A DNA stretch of 20,753 bases from CAZRRV01 sp964406705. GTDB lineage: Bacteria > Bacillota > Clostridia > Oscillospirales > Acutalibacteraceae. A model generated the notes under the pieces. That model did no database searches and was not told where the DNA came from. It saw nothing but the letters and a program-made list of their open reading frames with translations. A program made the position numbers and the translations under genes. The stretch lies in assembly GCA_964406705.1 (NCBI GenBank), contig CAYOSS010000026.1, forward strand, positions 1 through 20,753, in the 5' to 3' direction. Position 1 is the stretch's first letter. Each line of letters opens with the position of its first letter. This document shows positions 14,695 through 20,753 of this stretch, piece by piece.

Positions 14695-16821
14695 TTAGAG
14701 ATGCAATACCCTCGCCTTGATTTCCTTTGTCTTGCCCACGTTCCAGAAGTTCTCGCCGAGGTAGCCGCAGGTGCGGCGGGTGACGTTCATCTTGGAGTGG
14801 TCCTTGTTGCCGCAGACGGGGCATTCCCACTCGTTGTCGTCGTTGATCTTGATCTCGCCGTCGAAGCCGCAGACGTGGCAGTAGTCGGACTTGGTGTTGA
14901 ACTCGGCGTACTGGATATTGTCGTAGATGAAGCGCACCAACTCCTCCAGAGCGGGGAGATTGTGCCGCATATTGGGGATTTCCACATAGGAGATGGAGCC
15001 GCCGGAGGAGATCTTCTGGAACTGGCTCTCGAAGGCGAACTTGTCGAACGCGTCGATGTTCTCCCGCACGTCCACGTGGTAGGAGTTGGTGTAGTAGCCC
15101 TTGTCGGTGACGTCCTTAATGGTGCCGAAACGCTCCTTGTCGATCCTGGCGAAGCGGTAGCAGAGGGACTCGGCGGGGGTGCCGTAGAGCGCGAAGCCGA
15201 TGTTGGTCTGCTTCTTCCAGGTGTCGCAGGCGTCGCGGAGCCGCTGCATAACCCGCCGGGCGAAAGCGAGACCCTTCTCCGTGGTGTGGCTTTCGCCCGT
15301 CATCAGCTTGGTGACCTCGTAAAGCCCTATGTACCCCAGCGAAATGGAGGAGTACCCGCCGTAGAGCAGCTTTTCAATGCTCTCCCCCTTGCCCAGCCGC
15401 GCGATGGCGCCGTATTGCCAGTGAACGGGGCTGACGTCCGAGGTGACCTTCTTAAGCGCGTTGTGCCGGCACATAAGAGCCTCGAAGCAGAGGTCGAGAC
15501 GCTTGTCCATCTCCTCCCAGAAGACCTTCTCGTCGCCCTTGGCCACAATCCCGATTTGCGGGAGGTTGATGCTCACCACGCCCTGGTTGAAGCGGCCCTC
15601 GAACTTGTAGTTCCCGTTCTCGTCCTTCCAGGGGGCTAAGAAGGAGCGGCAGCCCATCGGGCTGAACACGTTGCCCTCGCAGTTTTCGCGCATCTTTTTG
15701 GCGGAGATGTAGTCGGGGTACATACGCTTGGCGGAGCATTTGACCGCCAACTTGGTGATGTAGTCGTACTTGCCGCCCTTTAGGCAGTTGCACTCGTCGA
15801 GCACGTACACAAGCTTCGGGAACGCGGGGGTGATGTAAACGCCCTTCTCGTTCTTGATCCCCTCGTACCTTTGGCGGAGGATCTCCTCTATGATCATAGC
15901 GTTCTCCTCGATGTAGGGGTCGTCCTTGTCGAGGTAGAGGAAAAGCGTCACGAAGGGGGACTGGCCGTTGGTGGTCATCAGCGTGTTGATCTGGTACTGA
16001 ATGGTCTGCACGCCGGAGCGCAGCTCGTCCTTCAGCCGCTCGTCGGTGAGCTTCGCTACGAGCTCGGGCGTCGCGGCGGAGCCCAACTGTTCGGTGAACC
16101 TCTTCTCGAATTTCTCCTTGCTGCGGCGCAGGTACTTGCCGAGGTGGCGGATATCCACCGACTGCCCGCCGTACTGGCTGGACGCTACCGCCGCGATAAT
16201 CTGCGTCACGATGGTGCAGGCGACCTGGAAGCTCTTGGGGCTTTCTATCAGCTTGCCGTTCATTACGGTGCCGTTGTCAAGCATATCCCCGATGTTGACG
16301 AGGCAGCAGTTGAAGATGGGCTGGACAAAGTAGTCCGCGTCGTGGAAGTGGAGGACGCCCTCGTCGTGCGCCTTGGCGATGTGCTCGGGCAAGAGGATGC
16401 GCCGGGTCAGGTCCTTGGAGACCTCGCCCGCGATGAGATCGCGCTGGGTGGACGCCGCGACCGCGTTCTTGTTGGAGTTCTCCTCCATAACGTCCTTGTT
16501 GCTCCGGCGAATGAGGCTGAGGATGGACTCGTCCGTCGTGTTCGCCTTGCGCACCAGGGCGCGGCTGTAGCGGTAGATGATGTACGCCTTCGCGAGGGTA
16601 TACTTCCCGAAGGACATCAGCTTGTTCTCCACGATGTCCTGGATGTCCTCAACCAACATACGCTTGCGGTTCTTGGACTCCACGAACTCGATGATCTCCT
16701 CGATCTGGTCCTCGGAGACGCGCTCGCTCTCCTCCACCGCGGCGTTGGCCTTGGACACGGCGTTGTAGATTTTGCTGCGGTCGAAATCCACCGCGCTCCC
16801 GTCGCGCTTGATAACCTGCAT
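14695..16821 (-). CDS. nrdD: Anaerobic (class III) ribonucleoside-triphosphate reductase NrdD
   Basis: This 708-residue glycyl-radical enzyme makes dNTPs from NTPs in the absence of oxygen. An ATP-cone allosteric domain occupies roughly residues 1-90 (VIKRDGSAVDFDRSKIYNAV). The reductase barrel follows, then a zinc-binding region CHVCG...CPVCG (Cys648, 651, 667, 670). The C-terminal glycyl-radical loop is RRTCGYLGENFWN, with the radical on Gly686. The start at 16821 has AAAGGAAG upstream. The predicted promoter is about 510 nt further up, so the transcript has an unusually long leader that holds a 16-bp repeat array. A probable tandem NrdR operator lies just downstream of the promoter. It is followed immediately by nrdG. 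No class I or II reductase is visible here, consistent with an anaerobe. Confidence 0.97.
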   Translation of the reverse strand: MQVIKRDGSAVDFDRSKIYNAVSKANAAVEESERVSEDQIEEIIEFVESKNRKRMLVEDIQDIVENKLMSFGKYTLAKAYIIYRYSRALVRKANTTDESILSLIRRSNKDVMEENSNKNAVAASTQRDLIAGEVSKDLTRRILLPEHIAKAHDEGVLHFHDADYFVQPIFNCCLVNIGDMLDNGTVMNGKLIESPKSFQVACTIVTQIIAAVASSQYGGQSVDIRHLGKYLRRSKEKFEKRFTEQLGSAATPELVAKLTDERLKDELRSGVQTIQYQINTLMTTNGQSPFVTLFLYLDKDDPYIEENAMIIEEILRQRYEGIKNEKGVYITPAFPKLVYVLDECNCLKGGKYDYITKLAVKCSAKRMYPDYISAKKMRENCEGNVFSPMGCRSFLAPWKDENGNYKFEGRFNQGVVSINLPQIGIVAKGDEKVFWEEMDKRLDLCFEALMCRHNALKKVTSDVSPVHWQYGAIARLGKGESIEKLLYGGYSSISLGYIGLYEVTKLMTGESHTTEKGLAFARRVMQRLRDACDTWKKQTNIGFALYGTPAESLCYRFARIDKERFGTIKDVTDKGYYTNSYHVDVRENIDAFDKFAFESQFQKISSGGSISYVEIPNMRHNLPALEELVRFIYDNIQYAEFNTKSDYCHVCGFDGEIKINDDNEWECPVCGNKDHSKMNVTRRTCGYLGENFWNVGKTKEIKARVLHL

Positions 16822-16861
16822 AGTTACGCTTCCTTTCGTTATTTGTCTTTATTGTTGATTG

Positions 16862-17050
16862 ACGCGCTCGCTCTCCCGCGCGGTCGCGGTCCCACGGGTT
16901 TGCGCTCCCGCGCGCCCACGCTTCCGTGTGCTCGAGTTCCCGCGGGGTTCATTCTCCGGCGCGTTCGCGCTCCGGTGCGACCGCTTTCCCACGCGCGCTC
17001 TCTTATGAGCTTGCATTTCCGTGTGAGCGCGCTCCCGCACACCCGCACAC
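16862..17050. repeat. 16-bp degenerate array in the nrdD leader
   Basis: About eleven units of 14-17 bp resembling GTTCGCGCTCCCGCGC lie end to end (for example GTCGCGGTCCCACGGG, GTTCGCGCTCCGGTGC, GACCGCTTTCCCACGC). It lies between the predicted nrdD transcription start and its ribosome site, so it should be in the 5' UTR. Confidence 0.65.
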
Positions 17051-17059
17051 CCGCGCGGG

Positions 17060-17275
17060 GAGGCGCGCTACCGGCCGCTTGCCGGGGCCCGTCCGCTATA
17101 CGGCAGGACTGCCGGGGCCCGCTTACCCGGGGAGAGAAGCGGCGTACCGGCGGCGCGGAGGGCGCCGCTCTACGGGAGACAACCCATCAAGGAAAGTCCG
17201 TGGCTACCGCTTGCCGGGGCTCTCCCGCCCTCGCGCGGCGGCGCAACCCGGGTGGGGGCAGCCTATCGCGGTTTC
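17060..17275. repeat. Degenerate repeats with TGCCGGGG motif, nrdD leader
   Basis: Loose units around GCTACCGCTTGCCGGGGC recur near 17067, 17096 and 17204, separated by other GC-rich sequence. No gene is seen. On the minus strand this is also within the predicted nrdD leader. Confidence 0.4.
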
Positions 17276-17282
17276 GCTCGAG

Positions 17283-17330
17283 ACACAATATCTTGTGCTG
17301 TGGAGGCTCTCCACCCGCAATAACTTGCGT
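17283..17330. promoter_or_regulatory. Probable tandem NrdR boxes
   Basis: ACACAATATCTTGTGC (17283-17298) closely fits the 16-bp NrdR box. CCGCAATAACTTGCGT (17315-17330) is a second, weaker copy 32 bp away, about three helical turns, as expected for paired NrdR boxes. They lie just downstream of the nrdD -10 box, where a bound repressor would block transcription. NrdR senses ATP/dATP and controls ribonucleotide reductase genes. Confidence 0.8.
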
Positions 17331-17338
17331 CAAATTCT

Positions 17339-17367
17339 ATTATATACCGTTCCCCGGGGAAATGCAA
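17339..17367 (-). promoter_or_regulatory. Sigma-A promoter of nrdD
   Basis: On the minus strand TTGCAT (17362-17367) and TATAAT (17339-17344) are separated by 17 bp. The predicted start, near 17332, is immediately beside the NrdR boxes. Confidence 0.85.
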
Positions 17368-17378
17368 GGGGTTTTAGG

Positions 17379-17390
17379 GAAAAATTTTTC
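17379..17390. promoter_or_regulatory. Palindrome between divergent promoters
   Basis: GAAAAATTTTTC is a perfect 12-bp palindrome between the nrdD and pckA -35 boxes. It may be a bent A-tract/UP element or an operator. Confidence 0.4.
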
Positions 17391-17417
17391 GGGACGGTCG
17401 CTCTTTTAAATTCCCTC

Positions 17418-17446
17418 TTGCAATCCTTCGCCCGCCGGCGTATAAT
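17418..17446 (+). promoter_or_regulatory. Sigma-A promoter of pckA
   Basis: TTGCAA (17418-17423) and TATAAT (17441-17446) have a 17-bp spacer. The leader to the ATG at 17529 is about 75 nt. Confidence 0.88.
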
Positions 17447-17528
17447 GTAAATAGGGGATTTTGGCGCAAAGCGCCGCCGCGGGAAGACGCGCGGTGCCCC
17501 GTTTTACGGAAAGGCAGGATTTTGGGAA

Positions 17529-19307
17529 ATGACGACAAACAAATCGGTGCTCGCCTGGGTGGACGAGATCAAAGCGCTTGTGAACCCCGACAGCGTCACC
17601 TGGATCGACGGGAGCGAGGCACAGTTGGACGGGCTTCGCGCCACGGCGGTGTCCACGGGGGAGATGATTAAGCTAAACGAGGAGAAGCTTCCGGGGTGCT
17701 TCCTCCACCGCACAAAGCCCAACGACGTCGCCCGCGTGGAGGACCGCACTTTCATCTGCTCCCGGCGCGAGGAGGACTGCGGCCCCACCAACCACTGGTA
17801 CGAGCCCGGCGCGATGTACAAAAAGCTCTACGACATCGCACGGGGGAGCTACCGGGGCCGGACGATGTACATCATCCCGTTCTCGATGGGCCCCATCGGC
17901 TCCCCGCTCGCGAAAATCGGCGTTGAGATCACGGATTCCATCTACGTGGTGCTCAATATGGCGATAATGACCCGCGTGGGCGATAAGGTCTGGGAGGCGC
18001 TGGGCGACGGCGACGACTGGGTTCGCGGCTTCCACGCGTCCTGCGACATCGACCCGGAGAACCGCTACATCTGCCAGTTCCCGGAGGACAACACCATAAT
18101 CTCGGTGAACAGCGCGTACGGCGGGAACGTCCTGCTCGGCAAAAAGTGCTTCGCCCTTCGCATCGCCTCCTATCAGGGGTGGAAAGAGGGCTGGATGGCG
18201 GAGCATATGCTGATTTTAGGGATTGAGAACCCGGAGCACGAGGTCAAGTACATTGCGGCGGCTTTCCCCTCCGCCTGCGGCAAGACCAATCTCGCTATGC
18301 TTATCCCTCCCAAATACCTTCGTGAGAAGGGCTACAAGGTCTGGACGGTGGGCGACGACATCGCCTGGATGCGAATAGGCGCCGACGGGAGGCTGTACGC
18401 CATCAACCCGGAGAACGGCTTCTTCGGGGTCGCGCCGGGCACCAACGAGAAGTCCAACTTCAACGCGCTTCAATCCACTAAGAAGAACACCATCTTCACC
18501 AACGTCGCCCTCAACCTCGACGACAACACCGTCTGGTGGGAGGGGCTCAACAAGGACCTCCCGCGCAACGCCCTCGACTGGAAGGGCAACCCCTGGGACC
18601 CCGACAAGTTCGACAAGGCGGATAAGTCCACCTGCGCGGCGCACCCCAACTCCCGCTTTACCGCGCCGGCGGTGAACTGTCCCTGCATCTCGCCCGAGTT
18701 CAACAAGGGCGAGGGGGTGCCGATTTCCGCGATTATCTTCGGCGGCAGACGCGCCAAATGCGCCCCGCTGGTCTACCAGTCACGCGACTGGGTGAACGGG
18801 GTGTTCGTGGGCTCCGCTATGGCGTCCGAGACGACGGCGGCGGCGGCGGGCGCGGTGGGGGTTGTCCGCCGCGACCCGATGGCGATGCTCCCCTTCTGCG
18901 GCTACAATATGGCGGACTACTTCCGGCACTGGCTGGATATGGGCAAGCGTCTGGGCGACAAGGCCCCGAAAATCTTCAACGTGAACTGGTTCCGCACCGA
19001 CAGCGAGGGCAACTTCATCTGGCCGGGCTTCGGCGACAATATGCGGGTGCTCAACTGGATCCTCGACCGCTGCGACGGCAAGGCGGACGCCGTGGAGACC
19101 GAGATAGGCTACGTCCCGCGCGTCGACGACATCGACCGCACCGACCTCGACATTTCCCGCGAGACGCTGCAGAGCATTCTCACGGTGGATAAGGACGTCT
19201 GGCGCGAGGAGGCCGCCGGGATCGAGGAGCACTACAAGAAGTTCGGGGATAAGCTCCCCGCCGAGCTCCGCGAGCAGTTGGAGGCCCTGAAAGAGCGGCT
19301 GAAGTAG
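17529..19307 (+). CDS. pckG: Phosphoenolpyruvate carboxykinase, GTP type
   Basis: This 592-residue enzyme interconverts oxaloacetate and GTP with PEP, CO2 and GDP. It is the GTP form and not the shorter ATP form. Evidence is the P-loop FPSACGKTNLAML with the reactive Cys250, the substrate segments TNHWYEPGAM and IPFSMGPIGSPLAKIGVEITDS, VGDDIAW for the metal, and the C-terminal FNVNWFRTDSEGNFIWPGFGDN. Length is typical. It may run toward oxaloacetate and succinate in fermentation or toward PEP in gluconeogenesis. Sequence does not tell which. It is monocistronic, with its own promoter divergent from nrdD and a strong terminator about 30 nt after the stop. Many Firmicutes carry the ATP form, so the GTP form is a useful taxonomic hint. 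The upstream GGAT-TTTGGG ribosome site is moderate. Confidence 0.96.
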   Translation: MTTNKSVLAWVDEIKALVNPDSVTWIDGSEAQLDGLRATAVSTGEMIKLNEEKLPGCFLHRTKPNDVARVEDRTFICSRREEDCGPTNHWYEPGAMYKKLYDIARGSYRGRTMYIIPFSMGPIGSPLAKIGVEITDSIYVVLNMAIMTRVGDKVWEALGDGDDWVRGFHASCDIDPENRYICQFPEDNTIISVNSAYGGNVLLGKKCFALRIASYQGWKEGWMAEHMLILGIENPEHEVKYIAAAFPSACGKTNLAMLIPPKYLREKGYKVWTVGDDIAWMRIGADGRLYAINPENGFFGVAPGTNEKSNFNALQSTKKNTIFTNVALNLDDNTVWWEGLNKDLPRNALDWKGNPWDPDKFDKADKSTCAAHPNSRFTAPAVNCPCISPEFNKGEGVPISAIIFGGRRAKCAPLVYQSRDWVNGVFVGSAMASETTAAAAGAVGVVRRDPMAMLPFCGYNMADYFRHWLDMGKRLGDKAPKIFNVNWFRTDSEGNFIWPGFGDNMRVLNWILDRCDGKADAVETEIGYVPRVDDIDRTDLDISRETLQSILTVDKDVWREEAAGIEEHYKKFGDKLPAELREQLEALKERLK

Positions 19308-19336
19308 GCTCACCCGGGCGAATATCACGGCGCATC

Positions 19337-19369
19337 GGGGGGTGGCGCGGGGGCGCCGCTCCCCTTTTT
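19337..19369 (+). terminator. Rho-independent terminator after pckG
   Basis: A GC-rich stem (GGGG-T-GGCGC pairing with GCGCC-GCT-CCCC, one small bulge) is followed by five T residues. Confidence 0.85.
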
Positions 19370-19456
19370 GCCGCCGGGTGACGGCTCACGGGACGGGTGC
19401 TTTACCGATGCGCGGGGTGGCTTTGTAGGGCCGTTAGCTCTGGCTTACCTGTTAAG

Positions 19457-19525
19457 GCAGACTTCTTCTCGCTGCGCGAGGTTAGCTTGCTTTTTCCCCG
19501 ACTGCGCCGGGGGAACGATGTCCGC
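19457..19525 (-). repeat. Three-stem hairpin element, copy F
   Basis: On the minus strand GCGGAC (from 19525) pairs with GTCTGC (to 19457), with a G-U wobble. It encloses a CCCCG/CGGGG-type hairpin and CTCGC-gca-GCGAG. It is the only minus-strand copy and forms the outer part of the left inverted-repeat arm. Confidence 0.55.
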
Positions 19526-19561
19526 TTTTCTTCTCTTCGCCGACGGGCGCGGCTTCGTCGT

Positions 19562-19638
19562 CGCAAGTTCCATATCGCTCGTTTCCACGCTAAAGCGTGA
19601 AAAGCTCGCTCATTCCACTGCTCCTCCTCTCCCCACGA
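19562..19638 (+). repeat. 77-bp conserved core, left copy
   Basis: Identical to the reverse complement of 20549-20625. It contains the hairpin CACGCT-aa-AGCGTG with flanking TTTC and GAAA, and a CTCCTCCTCTCC pyrimidine tract. Confidence 0.85.
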
Positions 19639-19955
19639 TGCCTTACGGCGCCGCGGGGGCCCCCTTATGAAAAGCGGACAGAAAAGAAGTTCAGGCGGAC
19701 CGGCTTAATCCAACGCCGAACGCTGAGAGGTTATGGGGCAGCCGCCACCTATGCGGCGGGTCTTGTGCTTACAAGGGCAGCCCGGAGATCCCGCCGGCGC
19801 CGGCTCCGGGACCCCACCGGGGTCATTCCGGGCTTGCAGAGTCGGATGCAAAAGGCTCGCAGGTTGGGGCAAGCTCGCAGCTATCGTTCGGAGCTCGGCG
19901 CTTCCGGGTAGCTTTTGCCTACCGGTCAGGGCGGCTCGCGGGAGTGCGGGAAGCC

Positions 19956-20228
19956 CCTGCCGGGGGAGTCCGGAGGTTCGCCGACGCGCGGGGCAGCCCG
20001 GCGGCGAACGGTAGCCCCCGCCCCGGAAGCGTAGCGGTTTATAGGATAGCCCGGCGGCGACAGGCAGCCCCTACTCCGGGAGCGCAGCGGCTCGTGGGGT
20101 AGCTCGGTGGCGAGTGGCAGCTCGGTTTTTTCCTCCCCTGTCATTGGGGACTGATAAAGACTTGCCGAAACGATACATCGCATAACGCTATGCAGAGGAG
20201 AACACGCCCTCCCCCACCACGGAGGAAG
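19956..20228. other. Spacer between inverted-repeat arms
   Basis: No gene is supported. The first half has loose repeats of GCCCGGCGGCGA and CCGGGAGCGTAGCGG type. The middle has a cluster of short palindromes: TCCCC/GGGGA (20134-20150), CGATACATCG (20171-20180) and GCATA/TATGC (20180-20193). This central stretch is less GC-rich than its surroundings. Confidence 0.5.
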
Positions 20229-20548
20229 GCTTCCTGCACACCCGCAAGCTCCCCGAACCGGTAGGCAAAAGCTACCCGGAGCGCCGAGCCCCGAACGACA
20301 GCGGCGAGCTTGCCCTAACCTGCGAGCCTTTTGCATCCACCTCTGCGAGCCGGGAATGAATACGGCAAGCTGCCCCTAACCGGCGCCGGCGGGACCCCCG
20401 GGCCCTCCTCGCGAAGCGAACCGCAAGGGCAACGGTACAGGTGGCGGCTACCCCATAACCTCTCAGTATTCGGCGTTGAAGTAAGCCGGCGCGCTGAACT
20501 TCTTTTCTGTCCGCTTTTCATAAGGGGCCCCCGCGGCGCCGTTAGGCG

Positions 20549-20625
20549 TCGTGGGGAGAGGAGGAGCAGTGGAATGAGCGAGCTTTTCACGCTTTAGCGT
20601 GGAAACGAGCGATATGGAACTTGCG
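20549..20625 (-). repeat. 77-bp conserved core, right copy
   Basis: Identical in all 77 positions to the left core when reverse-complemented, while flanking arm sequence differs at many positions. Confidence 0.85.
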
Positions 20626-20662
20626 GCGACTGCGCCGCGCCGTTCCGGCGCAGAGAAGAAAA

Positions 20663-20711
20663 GCGGACATCGTTCCCCAGCATAGCCGGGAAAAGCTGGA
20701 AAGCTATCCGC
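20663..20711 (+). repeat. Hairpin element, copy G
   Basis: GCGGA (20663-20667) can pair with TCCGC (20707-20711) around a CCCAGC/GCCGGG hairpin. The second hairpin is degraded. It is preceded by GCAGAGAAGAAAA, as in copies A and C. Confidence 0.5.
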
Positions 20712-20753
20712 GAAACAGAAGAAGTATGCCATAACAGGCGGAGCAGGAGCCCC

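Larger units (their letters stand above)
19431..19955 (+). repeat. Left arm of a large inverted repeat
   Basis: The arm matches the reverse complement of 20229-20753 along its length, with roughly three quarters or more identity judged by eye. The two arms are almost exactly symmetric about 20092. It contains a hairpin element (19457-19525), a 77-bp core (19562-19638) and AAAAGCGGACAGAAAAGAAG. No gene is credible. Frames such as the one encoding KSSLIPLLLLSPR occur because the DNA is conserved, and the matching frame exists in the other arm. Confidence 0.8.
20229..20753 (-). repeat. Right arm of a large inverted repeat (cut by the window end)
   Basis: Reverse-complement partner of 19431-19955. 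It carries the second 77-bp core and hairpin element G. The match is still running at the last base of the window, so the true arm may be longer. Confidence 0.8.

Noticed and set aside
15871..17409. 512-codon plus-strand frame antisense to nrdD
   Set aside because: It is a shadow frame of a high-GC gene with third-position bias, has no recognisable domain, and runs on into the leader repeats.
19597..19911. Small protein KSSLIPLLLLSPR... and its partner in the other arm
   Set aside because: The match between arms is equally strong in non-coding parts and in several frames, the start is GTG without a ribosome site, and the downstream frame is low-complexity. Nucleotide-level conservation explains it.
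19431..20753. Insertion sequence with terminal inverted repeats
   Set aside because: The arms are far longer than IS ends, and the spacer holds no transposase or other gene.

Overview
The window looks like the chromosome of a GC-rich, strictly anaerobic, fermentative Bacillota, most likely a gut Clostridia of the Oscillospirales type. This is inferred from gene content: anaerobic NrdD/NrdG ribonucleotide reductase, AdhE, class II fructose-bisphosphate aldolase, GTP-type PEP carboxykinase, and a groESL operon with a perfect HrcA/CIRCE operator. Promoters are canonical sigma-A type with 16-17 bp spacers, and most starts have AAGGAGG-like ribosome binding sites. No tRNA, rRNA, CRISPR array, transposase or intact phage gene was seen.

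Layout. 1-1160: non-coding, filled with interspersed hairpin repeats, ending in a promoter. 1161-2135 (+): an intracellular GH32/GH43-like beta-propeller glycosidase. 2136-3280: tandem repeats and two terminators between convergent genes. 3281-3928 (-): an SGNH/GDSL hydrolase. 3929-5256: a 1.2 kb degenerate array with higher-order structure. 5257-7182 (-): groES-groEL. 7329-7769 (+): the C-terminal remnant of a DNA methyltransferase. 7904-12168 (-): a compact fba-adhE-phosphotransferase operon. 12349-16821 (-): nrdD-nrdG-dut-mrp, with small repeat arrays in the intercistronic gaps. 16822-17528: a divergent control region with a probable tandem NrdR operator and promoters for nrdD and pckA. 17529-19307 (+): pckA. 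19308-20753: a terminator and then a large imperfect inverted repeat that runs off the window end.

How the genes fit together. The nrdD-nrdG-dut-mrp block joins oxygen-independent deoxyribonucleotide synthesis, dUTP removal and an Fe-S carrier ATPase. fba-adhE links glycolysis to ethanol formation and NADH reoxidation, with a translationally coupled small-molecule kinase of unknown substrate. pckA connects PEP and oxaloacetate.

The unusual part is the DNA between genes. Many intergenic gaps carry their own degenerate GC-rich tandem repeat family (units of about 16, 25, 31, 32, 40 and 58 bp). Some arrays abut or include the stop codon of the neighbouring gene. Separately, both window ends carry copies of an interspersed element of about 70 nt that can fold as a closing stem around two hairpins. 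The right end is organised as inverted-repeat arms of about 525 bp containing a 77-bp stretch that is identical in both arms. These two non-coding systems are the best candidates for something undescribed. All similarity judgements were made by eye.
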